NCBI RefSeq assembly: GCF_014201355.1 | Contig: NZ_JACHEG010000008.1 | Span: 124,001-188,000 of the forward strand | Direction: 5' to 3' | From: Aliirhizobium wenxiniae | GTDB lineage: Bacteria > Pseudomonadota > Alphaproteobacteria > Rhizobiales > Rhizobiaceae | DNA length: 64,000 nucleotides | Shown: piece by piece, positions 48,680 to 57,781 of the stretch | Layout of the letters: every line of letters starts with the position of its first letter | Position numbering within the stretch: the first letter of the stretch is position 1 | Notes under the pieces: model-generated | Seen by the model: the letters and a program-made list of their open reading frames with translations, nothing else | Told to the model about the DNA's origin: nothing | Databases searched by the model: none | Translations under genes and position numbers: made by a program

Positions 48680-51055
48680 TCATGGCAATTTGTAAGCCAT
48701 GATATAATCGCCAGCTTTGGTGCCAACCGATCCGTGTCCCCCAGCGACGATCACGACATATTGCTCACCGCCGGTAGTATAGGTCATAGGAGTAGACTGA
48801 CCGCCTGCGGGGAGGCGGGTTTCCCAGAGCTGTTCGCCACTTGTGACGTCATAAGCCCGGAAGTAGTTGTCGACGGCGGCCCCCAGGAAAGCGACGCCCG
48901 AGCGCGTGATCATGGGGCCGCCGATACCGGGGACGCCAAGCTTGATTTTCAGGGGCAGCGGCGTCATGTCGCGGACGGTTCCGTTGCGTAGCTTGTAGAC
49001 AACATTCTCACTTCGAAGATCGGCGCCTGCCACATAGCCCCACGGTGGAGCGACGCAGGGAACCCCCAGTGCAGAGAGGAACGGTCCCATAAATACGCCA
49101 TAGGGTGCCCCATCGTTGCGGTTCAGGCCCTGCTCACTGGCTTTTTCATCCGCACCCTTGGGCGGAATGGTGCTGGCTGGGACGAGACGTGAGGTAAACG
49201 GGAGATAGGTCGGCATGCCGAACATGATCTGGCGTTCTGGATCGACCGCGACGGAACCCCAGTTAAAGGTGCCGAAATTACCCGGATAGACGAGCGTGCC
49301 TTTCAGCGACGGCGGCGTGTACTGGCCTTCATAGTCAAGCGACTTGAACTGAATTCGGCATGCGAGCTGGTCGAGCATTGTCGCGCCCCACATGTCGGAT
49401 TCCTGCAGCGTCTTTGGTCGGAAAGTCAGCTTGCTGACGGGCTGTGTTGGAGAGGTCCAGTCTCCCGCGACGGCACCACCAGGAGCGGGCAGCTCCTCCT
49501 GCGGCGAAAGCGGCTCGCCTGTGCGGCGGTCGAGCACCCAGATGTCGCCCTGCTTGGTAGGGCCCACAAGAGCGGGAACCACTTTGCCTTCACGGGTCAG
49601 GTCGATGAGTACAGGCTGTGCGGGAACGTCCATATCCCAGAGGTCATGGTGCACGGTCTGCCGTACCCATCGCTTCTGGCCGGTGCGGATGTCCAAAGCG
49701 ACGATGGCAGCGGAGTGTTCCTCCACGGCTTGGGATCGGTCCATGCCCAATTGGTCAGGAACACGGTTGCCCATGGGCACGAACACCATTCCAAGTGCCT
49801 CGTCATAGCTGAAAACAGACCAGCTATTGGGCGAGTTCGTTGTATAACGCTCGCCAGCGGCGACGTTTATCGGGGTGGTGACGTCAGGATTGCCGCTATC
49901 CCAGTTCCAGACCAACTCACCGGAATCCACGTCGAAGGCGCGGATGACCCCGGAAGGCTCTTTCGTTGAGAAGTTGTCGTTAACAGCACCGCCGATGATG
50001 AGCTTACCGTCTACAGCGACCGGAGGCGAAGTCGAGTAGTAGTAACCAGCAGGATTGAATTCCATCCCGGACTGCAGATGCAGCGTGCCATTGTCCGCGA
50101 AAAACGAGCAAACCTTGCCATTGTCAGCGTTCAACGCGATCAGGCGCGCATCGGCAGTAGGAAGGTAAACGCGGCGCGGGCACTCGACCAAGGCCCGGTC
50201 GTGCAGGGCGATTTGCTCAGGTGTAGAATCGGTAGGAGCAGCAACCGGCGTCTCCCACCATGTGACACCGCGGCATGTCTGGTGCTGACGATCGGGATTC
50301 ATGCCCGAATTGGCATCATAGCGCCAGTTCTCGCTGCCACTCGCGGCGTTAAGCGAAATGGCCAGATTATGTGGGGTGCAGACGTAAAGATTGTCACCGA
50401 TCTTGATTGGCGTAACCTGATAGGTCGTTTCTCCGACATCATCGGGGCGGCGAACGTCACCCGTCTGGAACTGCCAGGCAAGCTCTAGGCTTCCAACATT
50501 TTCTGGTGTCACGAGAGAAAGCGGTGACCAACGCTGACCATAGCCAGTGCGACCGTACTGACGCCACTCGCCGTCACCAGCCTCATTGCCGGAATTGACA
50601 GAAGCGCGCATCGGAAACGCGACATCTTTCGTCAGCTCACCGTGGATAGCCGACGGATCCTGGAACACAGAATAGCCTGCCACGGCGCCAGAGGCAGCGA
50701 CAACGCAGGCTAGCACCCATGGGAAGCGCGCGGCCCTTTGACCATCAAGCTTTTTCCAGACTGCCGGCAGAAGCATGACGATACCGAGAAGCACCGGAAT
50801 TCCACCGCGCGGTCCAAGTTGCCACCAGTCGAAGCCGGCTTCCCAAACTGCCCAAACGAGAGTGCCACCCAACGCCAGCGAAAACACCGTAAGTGCAGAC
50901 TGCTGTCTGCGCATCAGAAGGATTCCGGTAAGGATAAATACTAACCCAATTAGAAGATAATAAGGGGACCCGCCGAGGGACAAAAGCCACACACCGCCTG
51001 CGGCTAGTGCGATGCCAAGCAACGTGACGATGAGGCTTAGAACAGTAACTACCAT
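48680..51055 (-). CDS. gcd: PQQ-dependent glucose dehydrogenase (membrane-bound quinoprotein)
   Basis: A 791-residue Gcd homologue, length close to E. coli Gcd (796). Five N-terminal membrane helices lie in 1-125, then the periplasmic propeller. Features include YVCTPHNLAISL (His229, the glucose-affinity His), VTPIKIGDNL, WDMDVPAQPVL in VHHDLWDMDVP, LDRRTGEPLS, MWGATMLDQLACRIQFKSL and FGTFNWGSVAVDPERQI. It oxidises glucose to gluconolactone and gives electrons to ubiquinone. AAAGGAG precedes the ATG. It lies upstream of pqqA on the same strand, so cofactor and enzyme are neighbours. It is divergent from the TetR gene at 51454. Confidence 0.95.
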   Translation of the reverse strand: MVVTVLSLIVTLLGIALAAGGVWLLSLGGSPYYLLIGLVFILTGILLMRRQQSALTVFSLALGGTLVWAVWEAGFDWWQLGPRGGIPVLLGIVMLLPAVWKKLDGQRAARFPWVLACVVAASGAVAGYSVFQDPSAIHGELTKDVAFPMRASVNSGNEAGDGEWRQYGRTGYGQRWSPLSLVTPENVGSLELAWQFQTGDVRRPDDVGETTYQVTPIKIGDNLYVCTPHNLAISLNAASGSENWRYDANSGMNPDRQHQTCRGVTWWETPVAAPTDSTPEQIALHDRALVECPRRVYLPTADARLIALNADNGKVCSFFADNGTLHLQSGMEFNPAGYYYSTSPPVAVDGKLIIGGAVNDNFSTKEPSGVIRAFDVDSGELVWNWDSGNPDVTTPINVAAGERYTTNSPNSWSVFSYDEALGMVFVPMGNRVPDQLGMDRSQAVEEHSAAIVALDIRTGQKRWVRQTVHHDLWDMDVPAQPVLIDLTREGKVVPALVGPTKQGDIWVLDRRTGEPLSPQEELPAPGGAVAGDWTSPTQPVSKLTFRPKTLQESDMWGATMLDQLACRIQFKSLDYEGQYTPPSLKGTLVYPGNFGTFNWGSVAVDPERQIMFGMPTYLPFTSRLVPASTIPPKGADEKASEQGLNRNDGAPYGVFMGPFLSALGVPCVAPPWGYVAGADLRSENVVYKLRNGTVRDMTPLPLKIKLGVPGIGGPMITRSGVAFLGAAVDNYFRAYDVTSGEQLWETRLPAGGQSTPMTYTTGGEQYVVIVAGGHGSVGTKAGDYIMAYKLP

Positions 51056-51453
51056 TGCGGTGTTACTCCTTTCATGGATTTTTGGTTTTGGAGGCTAGCC
51101 GGGGTGAAGCCAACAAACTAATTCGAGTTCTGATGAAGCACGCTGGACCGCACTATATTGCCGGCTAGTTCTCAAGAGGCGTTGTTCACAGCGACGCTCA
51201 TCGGAAATCCTCTCGAAACCACCTTCAGCAAATGGCCGACCTAGGTCAAACCATGGGCAACAGCAATTCCATTTCCATGACGTCGGGGCGTTTGACGCTA
51301 GCACTCCAAAGCACAACAATGGTATCGGTAGTTACCATTGTGCAACAATCTGTCAAGCGCCGATATGTGAACAGTTCGTCCTGCAATCAGTGCCAGCGAA
51401 AAAACTACATCGACGTGGCTAGGGTCACGCTCCGGGCAAGAAAGGAATTTGAT
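51056..51453. promoter_or_regulatory. 398-bp divergent region of gcd and TetR genes
   Basis: No gene is supported; longer frames of the TetR gene into this region lack ribosome sites. It should hold the gcd promoter and the TetR promoter. A palindrome at 51316-51341 is the chief feature. Confidence 0.5.
51316..51341. promoter_or_regulatory. Inverted repeat ACAATGGTA-N8-TACCATTGT
   Basis: Perfect nine-base arms with an eight-base spacer, about 113 bases before the TetR start and 260 before gcd. A good candidate for the operator of the adjacent TetR protein. Confidence 0.55.
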
Positions 51454-52140
51454 GTGACAAGAAATAATAAGGGTGCAATGTCCTCTCGGACGACCCAGCC
51501 TAGGAGACTTTTGCCAGTGGCTCAGCAAAAGGATGTGATCGTATCGATTGCCTCAGAGCTGTTTCTTGAGCGCGGGTTTGATGCTGTCACGATCGGAGCA
51601 GTAAATGCCATTGCTGGGGGATCCCGACGCGATATCTATGCACTGTTCGGCGACAAATCGGGGCTGTTCGCCCGATGTGTCGAGCTGCTTGTCGCTGAGC
51701 GAGCAGCATCACTTGGGCCGATCACGCCCACGGACGATCTTCGCTCTTGCCTCGTATCAGTCGGGAAGCGGATCCTTGACCTGTTTGTTGACCCTCGAAC
51801 GCTGGCGCTGCACAGACTGATCGTCTCGGATGTCGCTCCTTTGTCGGACGCTTCACGATCTTTTCTTGTCGGAGGCCCGCAACGCGTCTTCGACGAGGTT
51901 GTTTTGCTTCTCAATTACTATGAAAATCTTGACCTTATCCATGTTGACAACATCGAGGTGTCGGCCAAAATCTTCGTCGGTGCACTGACCTCGGATCTGC
52001 AGGTGCGGGGCCTCTTAGGAGAGGTAATAACCGAGATGGAACGAGAGGAGAAAGTGGACGCAACAGTGGAGCACTTCCTGTACGGGGTTATGCCGAGGCT
52101 AAACGTAGATCGAGAACAAAGAGCAAAACTAGGATTCTAG
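51454..52140 (+). CDS. TetR/AcrR-family transcriptional regulator
   Basis: A 228-residue regulator. The HTH domain reads QKDVIVSIASELFLERGFDAVTIGAVNAIAGGSRRDIYALFGDKSGLFARCVE, a TetR fold with an ISxxAGGSR recognition segment. The ligand domain resembles the TetR_C_7-like AefR group. The start is a GTG at 51454 preceded by AAAGGA; an ATG at 51478 is also possible. Divergent from gcd, which it may repress. Confidence 0.87.
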   Translation: MTRNNKGAMSSRTTQPRRLLPVAQQKDVIVSIASELFLERGFDAVTIGAVNAIAGGSRRDIYALFGDKSGLFARCVELLVAERAASLGPITPTDDLRSCLVSVGKRILDLFVDPRTLALHRLIVSDVAPLSDASRSFLVGGPQRVFDEVVLLLNYYENLDLIHVDNIEVSAKIFVGALTSDLQVRGLLGEVITEMEREEKVDATVEHFLYGVMPRLNVDREQRAKLGF

Positions 52141-52166
52141 GCGGCGGGATTACCACGGGGATATCA

Positions 52167-53480
52167 TCAGCGCTCCGGTTCGCGGTCACTGGCGTGAAAT
52201 TTGAGCCGTATATCCTTGATTGCACCCGCGTTTGTCCGGCGTACTGCTATTGCAATAAGCAGCCCGGATATCTCTTTAGTCAGTCTCGTAGCGGAAAGGC
52301 TACACGATTGCAGAGCAAACGGTTTCGAGCAGCTGTTGCGGAGGGCAGCCTCACGAAGGACGACGACGGATCTCGCCATGTCGCCAATTTCATCACCTCG
52401 CTGCGCACCGGGCACGCTGACATCCAGCTTTCCCTGAGACAGGCTGACCATGCACTGGGTCAGCGCGCTAAGTGGCCGGCTGACACGGAACACTATAATC
52501 GCAGTCCCGCCAATGCCGACGAGAGGCGTCACCAGAAGGATGCCTGACATTGCAATGGCCGACTAGGTGGCGGCGTTCTGAGCGTCCGCCGCCTGAGTGT
52601 CGAGTTCATCATGGCGTAGGTGGCGACGGCCGCGAGGTTGCCGAGTGCGTTGTTGGACGTCGTCTGCCAGTCGTCGATATCGAAGACCGTAGATGGTCCG
52701 GCAAGGAGCCCCTTGACCAGTTTTTCACGGCGCGCCGCGAACGAACCTTTAAAATAGGCGGATTGACCCTGCGCATACATGGCCTTCAACGACGGCGACG
52801 TGCTTTCATGCTTGATCAGCCCGCCGACAGCAGCCCAGCTCGATTTCGTGACGGCATCATAAGAATTGACAAACGATCGTTCTTCGTCCGTCAGGGCGCG
52901 CTTTTCCGACAGTGCGCCGCTGATCGAAACACTTGCCGTGCCACCATTGTTGCGCGAGTTCCAGGCATAGGTCCTCACCTGGATGAGGCCACTCAGGACT
53001 TGGTCGAGTGTACGGATCCTACTCTCAAGCAGAACGGACGTATCGTCGAAAGTCTTCAATGCCTTGGAGCCGAAGGACAAGACTTCTTGATCCAGGCCTG
53101 CAGGTCTGTCGCTAACGGCCATCGTCAGGCTGGCATCGACGCGCCCGCGCAGTACCTTCAAATCTTGATAGACATTCTGAGCCTCCGCAAGGGCGTACCT
53201 GATATCGGCATTGTCGATATCAGGTATGCCTGCTGGGAATGTCGCCATGGCCGCGTCGATCGCTGCGCGGGCGCTGGTGACGTTGCCGACAGCGGACGTG
53301 GCTGCTTGCGCGGCCAATTTCAATGCCGCCCCACTGAAGCCCCGTTCGCCGCGAAACTTGGACAGTGCTTCAAACATCGCCTTGTCAAGCGATACCAGTG
53401 CTGCGACCTCTGAATAGGCCCGGTAATTCCATAGGCGGAGACTTCCGCGTCTCCGGCCAATGCCGCCAGTCCTACGCTCA
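52167..53480 (-). pseudogene. Methyl-accepting chemotaxis protein remnant (paralogue of 30978-33242)
   Basis: A frame from about 53480 down to 52620 matches the periplasmic domain of the intact receptor: NYRAYSEVAALVSLDKAMFEALSKFRGERG, IRTLDQVLSGLIQVRTYAWNSRNNGGTASVS and STVFDIDDWQTTSNNALGNLA. It then shifts frame, meets a stop and resumes as LVTPLVGIGGTAIIVFRVSRPLSALTQCMVSLSQG (TM2 plus HAMP). The signalling domain is gone, and TM1 is replaced by unrelated sequence. It is a dead duplicate. Confidence 0.8.
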
Positions 53481-53551
53481 CCGCAAGAACAGGCCACCTA
53501 AAATTCTATGAAGGTTGAAAAACATACTTCGCCCCAAAAAAACTCACACGC

Positions 53552-53565
53552 GAAATATGTATTTC
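53552..53565. promoter_or_regulatory. AT-rich inverted repeat GAAATA-TG-TATTTC
   Basis: A 14-base near-continuous palindrome downstream of the thiolase gene, followed by CATATTTAAAAG. It resembles the CATATGAAA repeats at 56339-56367 but its function is unclear. Confidence 0.25.
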
Positions 53566-53699
53566 ATATTTAAAAGCCGTGATAATAACCGATGATACAT
53601 TCAACCGTTAGGGGATAAAAAGGCATGGCGGTTGAAGAGGGGGCGCCCCGATAATAAAGTAGGTTTATCGACGCCGCGGCATCGTTCCCGACATGCTTG

Positions 53700-54905
53700 T
53701 CAAGCTCGCTCGAGGACTATTGCAATGCCCTGTCCCACGCCGATGCACATGGTCGCGAGCGCATATCTGCCCTCGCCAAGCGAAAGCTCCAGGGCCGCGG
53801 TGCCTGTGATGCGTGCGCCAGACATGCCGAGCGGGTGGCCAAGCGCGATGGCGCCGCCATTGCGATTGACGCGGCTGTCGTCATCGACAATGCCGAGTTC
53901 CCGAAGCGTGGCAAGGCCCTGCGACGCGAAGGCCTCATTGAGTTCGATCACGTCGATCTGGTCTTGCGTCATGCCAAGCCGCATCAACAGCTTTTGCGAA
54001 GCGGGGGCGGGTCCGATACCCATAATGCGCGGTGGAACACCCGCCGAAGCGCCGCCGAGCACGCGCGCGAGCGGTCTCAGGCCGTATTTGTTCACGGCGG
54101 CTTCGGAGGCGATAATCAGCGCGGCGGCTCCGTCGTTGACCCCCGAAGCATTGCCTGCCGTCACAGTCGCGCCATCGCGCCCGTTGACCGGCCCGAGCTT
54201 GGCAAGCGTTTCCAGGCTCGTCAGTCTCGGGTGCTCGTCTTTTGTGACGATCACCGGATCACCCTTGCGTTGCGGCACGCTGACAGGCGTGATCTCGCGG
54301 GCCAAACGACCACTTTCCTGGGCTGATGCCGCTTTTTCCTGCGATCGGACGGCAAAGGCATCCTGATCCGCGCGGGAGATACCGTATTCTACCGCCACGT
54401 TGTCGCCCGTATCTGGCATCGAGTCGACCCCATAAAGCTTTTTCATCGAGGGGTTGACGAAACGCCAGCCTATGGTCGTGTCGTAGATTTCGGCGTTGCG
54501 GGAAAAGGCCGTCTCCGCCTTTGGCATGACGAAAGGCGCACGGCTCATGCTTTCGACGCCACCTGCAATCATCAGGTCCGCTTCACCGGATTTCACGGCA
54601 CGAGCAGCGGTGATCACGGCATCCATACCGGAGCCGCAGAGCCGGTTGATTGTCGTTCCCGGCATTGAGACAGGCATTCCGGCAAGCAGAAGCGACATCC
54701 TGGCGACATTGCGATTGTCTTCGCCAGCCTGATTGGCGCAACCGAAAACCACATCGCTGAGGGCTTCCCAATCGATAGCTGAGTGGCGCTCCATCAGGGC
54801 TTTGAGCGGAATAGCTCCGAGCTCGTCGGCCCGAACGGCAGACAGGGCGCCACCGAAGCGGCCGATCGGGGTGCGGATGTAGTCGCAAATGAAAGCGTCG
54901 GGCAT
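53700..54905 (-). CDS. pcaF: Acetyl-CoA acyltransferase, 3-oxoadipyl-CoA thiolase-like (PcaF)
   Basis: A 401-residue thiolase. Nucleophile Cys90 (INRLCGSGMDAV), the His of LGHPLGMSGARI and the second Cys in MCIGVGQGIAI are all present. The pattern of PcaF/PaaE/3-oxoadipyl-CoA thiolases is seen in GNASGVNDGAAALIIASEAAV and GWRFVNPSMKKLYGVDSMPDTGDNVA. It cleaves a 3-oxoacyl-CoA to acetyl-CoA and a shorter acyl-CoA; adipyl-type specificity is inferred only. It follows the CoA-transferase gene (54929) by 23 bases on the minus strand. Remnants of a close copy are at 43702-44345. Confidence 0.9.
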   Translation of the reverse strand: MPDAFICDYIRTPIGRFGGALSAVRADELGAIPLKALMERHSAIDWEALSDVVFGCANQAGEDNRNVARMSLLLAGMPVSMPGTTINRLCGSGMDAVITAARAVKSGEADLMIAGGVESMSRAPFVMPKAETAFSRNAEIYDTTIGWRFVNPSMKKLYGVDSMPDTGDNVAVEYGISRADQDAFAVRSQEKAASAQESGRLAREITPVSVPQRKGDPVIVTKDEHPRLTSLETLAKLGPVNGRDGATVTAGNASGVNDGAAALIIASEAAVNKYGLRPLARVLGGASAGVPPRIMGIGPAPASQKLLMRLGMTQDQIDVIELNEAFASQGLATLRELGIVDDDSRVNRNGGAIALGHPLGMSGARITGTAALELSLGEGRYALATMCIGVGQGIAIVLERA

Positions 54906-54928
54906 ATTTCCTCCTCCTTGTATGTCAA

Positions 54929-56191
54929 TCAGGCTCGTGTCATCCGGCGGGTCCGCTGTGTGCCTGAGGGCCAGTGCGGGTCAGGACCGAGTGCGGAATG
55001 AATGGCTGTACCCGTCGCCACGAGATCGCCGATCAACTCGTGATCGATTCCGATCTCCTCGAGAATTTGCAGTGTCTCCCAACCCTTGGGCTGGGCGGGG
55101 CCTCGCGGAGCGGCGTAAGCGTTGTCACTGCGGATCGTCGAGCGGATCACCGCCACCTCGCCCTCGGTGGGGTGGCTTTCGGACGATATGAGGCCAACGG
55201 CGCGGATATGCTCGTCCGACCTGAGGGATGTCAGCGTGTGGCAGGGCATCGCAGCGATGTCTGCAGCCCGGAAGATATCGAGCCATTCGGCCGTCGTCCT
55301 GTCCGACAGGGCAGCTCCGCGCACCTCGAACCATGCTTCGACGTTTTTCGCCCGCGAAGCCACCGTTGCGAAACGTGGGTCGGCCAGAAGACCGTCTCGC
55401 CCGACAGCCGTCAGGAATGCGCGGACCTGCGGATCGGTATTAATCGTCACGGATATCCAGCCATCGGCCGTCTTCAAAGGCTTGTTATGGGAATTGAGCA
55501 ATCTCTTGTCTCCGGCGGTTCCGACCGGGGGATTGAAGGATTCTTGTGCGAGATGTTCCTGCAGCACGAAAGCCGCCATCGTTTCGAACATCGGGATTTC
55601 GAGACTGCCGCCGCCGCCGCCGGCATTTCTCTTCAGCACAGCCGCCAGGATCGCGCCGGTAGCGATCTCGCCGACGACGTGGTCGCAAACGACCAGAGGC
55701 ACATAGGCAGGCGTGCCGTCCCTACCAGCGAACAGCCCGCCTATGCCGCTAACACCCTGAACTACGCTGTCATAGGTCGGTCGGCCTGCATACGGTCCGT
55801 CGGTGCCATAGCCGGTGATTAGGCAATGTATCTTCGAGGGGTGTTTCGCCAGAATGCTGGCAGCATCGAGGCCGAGACGCTCTAGCGCCTTGGGCCGCAT
55901 ATTGGCGACGACCACATCGCACCACTCCACAAGTTTCTCGATGACATCCGCCGCACCGGGCTTCTTGAGGTCCAGGCAGATATTCCGTTTGCCTCGGTTG
56001 AGGTGGAGATAGGTTCCGGAATGCTGGCCGGTGGGGGAAAGCCCACCCAGTCCCCGCATCAGATCGCCTTCGGGCGACTCCACCTTGATCACCTCGGCGC
56101 CATACTGCCCCAATCGCCAGGTGCAGGTCGGTCCGACCACAACACTTGTCAGATCGAGAACGCGAAGACCGCTCAGTAATCCGTCAGTCAT
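54929..56191 (-). CDS. CaiB/BaiF-type (class III) CoA-transferase
   Basis: A 420-residue family III CoA-transferase. N-terminal part GLRVLDLTSVVVGPTCTWRLGQYGAEVIKVESPEGD; NRGKRNICLDLKKPG; the catalytic Asp141 in GRPTYDSVVQGVSGIGG; C-terminal ITINTDP region with TAEWLDIFRAADIAAMPCHTL. Upstream of the thiolase on the same strand and divergent from the SDR gene at 56411. It is only distantly similar to the member at 3922, so the two act on different acids. Acid activation for this beta-oxidation set is inferred. Confidence 0.92.
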   Translation of the reverse strand: MTDGLLSGLRVLDLTSVVVGPTCTWRLGQYGAEVIKVESPEGDLMRGLGGLSPTGQHSGTYLHLNRGKRNICLDLKKPGAADVIEKLVEWCDVVVANMRPKALERLGLDAASILAKHPSKIHCLITGYGTDGPYAGRPTYDSVVQGVSGIGGLFAGRDGTPAYVPLVVCDHVVGEIATGAILAAVLKRNAGGGGGSLEIPMFETMAAFVLQEHLAQESFNPPVGTAGDKRLLNSHNKPLKTADGWISVTINTDPQVRAFLTAVGRDGLLADPRFATVASRAKNVEAWFEVRGAALSDRTTAEWLDIFRAADIAAMPCHTLTSLRSDEHIRAVGLISSESHPTEGEVAVIRSTIRSDNAYAAPRGPAQPKGWETLQILEEIGIDHELIGDLVATGTAIHSALGPDPHWPSGTQRTRRMTRA

Positions 56192-56338
56192 AGAAAAAAC
56201 CTCCCATTTCCATCTTCAGCCAAGGCCTCCCAGCCTCAGGATGCTCATCAGATCGTGCGCTGCCATCGACGAAAGGCACTGCCTGTCCCGAGGTGACATT
56301 GGTAGATCGCCAACTGATTTTCGTCAATAAATAACTCG

Positions 56339-56367
56339 CATATGAAACGTTGACATCACATATGAAA
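56339..56367. promoter_or_regulatory. Direct repeat CATATGAAA, two copies 20 bp apart
   Basis: Copies at 56339-56347 and 56359-56367, on the same face of the helix, between the CoA-transferase (start 56191) and the SDR (start 56411). A candidate binding site for an unidentified regulator or UP-like element. Confidence 0.35.
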
Positions 56368-56410
56368 TTGATAATGATCAATCGCATGGAGTTCTGGAGG
56401 AGCTTTCCAA

Positions 56411-57172
56411 ATGCTATTGAAAGATAAGATCTGCGTCATAACCGGCGCAGCGTCGTCACACAGTATTGGGCGGGCGACAGCGATTTTGCTGGCCGAGAAC
56501 GGCGCAAAGATTGCCGTGCTGGATGTGCATGGCGGGGTAGTCGATGCCGCTGCTGCGCTTGCCGAACAATATCCCGCGTCGGGGTGCATGGCGCTCCAAT
56601 GCGACATCACTTCACAAGAAGAATGCGAGGCAGCGCGAGATGCCGTGATTGCGAGGTTCGGCCGCGTCGATGCGCTGATCCATTCCGCGGGAATCATGAA
56701 ACCCGCCAAATACAACGAGATATCACCCGCCGAATACGAACTGGTGATGGGTGTGAACCTGCGCGGCACGTTCAATATCGTTACCGCATTTGCAACCACG
56801 ATGGCTGCGCAGAAATCCGGATCGATCGTCAATGTCGCCTCGGTCGCTGCCCAACGCGGTGGCGGCCTGTTCGGCGGAGCGCACTATGCGGCGTCAAAGG
56901 GCGGCGTTCTCAGCTTGACAAGGACACTTGCAAGAGAACTCGGCTCCGCCAATGTCCGCGTCAATGCCATCTGCCCATCGCTGATAGCTACTGATTTCGT
57001 CTCCGAGGCGATGTCTGCCGACCGTCTCGATGAGCTTTCAACGGCTATCCCGCTCGGGCGGCCGGGGCGCCCCGAAGAGGTTGCCGGTGCATGCATGTTC
57101 CTTGCATCTGACCTTTCGACCTACATGACTGGCGCGACGCTCGACGTCAACGGCGGCATCCACATTCACTGA
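56411..57172 (+). CDS. Short-chain dehydrogenase/reductase
   Basis: A 253-residue SDR. Cofactor motif TGAASSHSIGRATA (11-24), NNAG equivalent HSAG at 91-94, active site Ser144, Tyr159 and Lys163 (HYAASKGG), and a typical end MTGATLDVNGGIHIH. The glycine loop has two extra residues compared with TGxxxGIG, as in some FabG-like proteins. It follows GGAGGAG and heads the plus-strand operon with the VOC protein and the hydratase/dehydrogenase fusion. Asp38 suggests NAD. Substrate unknown, perhaps a 3-hydroxyacyl or side-chain alcohol. Confidence 0.9.
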   Translation: MLLKDKICVITGAASSHSIGRATAILLAENGAKIAVLDVHGGVVDAAAALAEQYPASGCMALQCDITSQEECEAARDAVIARFGRVDALIHSAGIMKPAKYNEISPAEYELVMGVNLRGTFNIVTAFATTMAAQKSGSIVNVASVAAQRGGGLFGGAHYAASKGGVLSLTRTLARELGSANVRVNAICPSLIATDFVSEAMSADRLDELSTAIPLGRPGRPEEVAGACMFLASDLSTYMTGATLDVNGGIHIH

Positions 57173-57233
57173 AATTGACGCTTCGGCGTGATGTGCCGCC
57201 TTCCATTGGGTGGCCGATAAAAGGAGGAAGATT

Positions 57234-57659
57234 ATGGCTACGCGTTTTCACCACGTAAACTTCACTGCCAAGGATGTCACCGACCTTGAGAACTTCTACA
57301 AGGATGTCCTCGAGCTGGATCAGACCTATTACGGTGGGCACGATGCCGCGGACCAGATCAAGGATCGCGGTTACGGCGGTCATGTGACTTTTCTGACCGA
57401 TGGATCGACGGAAATGCATCTCGCGACACGCGACCTGAACGTTGCGTTCAAGACGGGCAAGGGCGTCAACCCGCTCGACCGCGGACATATTGCATTTCGC
57501 ACGGATGACATCGAAGCCATCAAGAAGCGACTGACCGAACGTGCCGTCCCTTATGCCGATTACGGTCAGTGGGCGATCAAGGGATGGCAGCAGATCTTCT
57601 TCCAGGACCCCGAAGGCAATGTCGTCGAGGTGCACGAGATCAAGGGCGACGCCGAATAA
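57234..57659 (+). CDS. VOC (glyoxalase-type) metalloprotein
   Basis: A 141-residue vicinal-oxygen-chelate protein. It begins TRFHHVNFTAKDVTDLENFYKDVLELD, has GHIAFRTDDIEAIKKRLTERAVPY and ends WQQIFFQDPEGNVVEVHEIK, giving metal-ligand candidates His6/7, His in GHIAF and Glu in VVEVHE. Such proteins act as lyases, isomerases, epimerases or dioxygenases; a methylmalonyl-type epimerase or glyoxalase is possible, but no choice can be made. AAGGAGGAAG precedes the ATG. A hairpin at 57679-57702 follows before the fusion gene. Confidence 0.85.
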   Translation: MATRFHHVNFTAKDVTDLENFYKDVLELDQTYYGGHDAADQIKDRGYGGHVTFLTDGSTEMHLATRDLNVAFKTGKGVNPLDRGHIAFRTDDIEAIKKRLTERAVPYADYGQWAIKGWQQIFFQDPEGNVVEVHEIKGDAE

Positions 57660-57678
57660 GGCGTCGGGGGCAACCCCG

Positions 57679-57702
57679 GTCGGCTGTCACCGTGCAGCCG
57701 AC
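57679..57702 (+). promoter_or_regulatory. Intra-operon hairpin
   Basis: Perfect eight-base arms GTCGGCTG and CAGCCGAC with an eight-base loop, in the 122-base gap between the VOC and fusion genes. No U-run follows; it may stabilise or attenuate transcripts. Confidence 0.4.
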
Positions 57703-57781
57703 ACCTTCCGCTCTAGGGTGACGCGGAAGATTGGCGTGTCTGGCGAGAGCTACGGACGCGCCTCAGGATGGAGGAAACATC

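Noticed and set aside
51232..51453. N-terminal extension of the TetR protein
   Set aside because: The added residues are unlike TetR proteins and cross a palindrome likely to be an operator; a ribosome site favours the later GTG.
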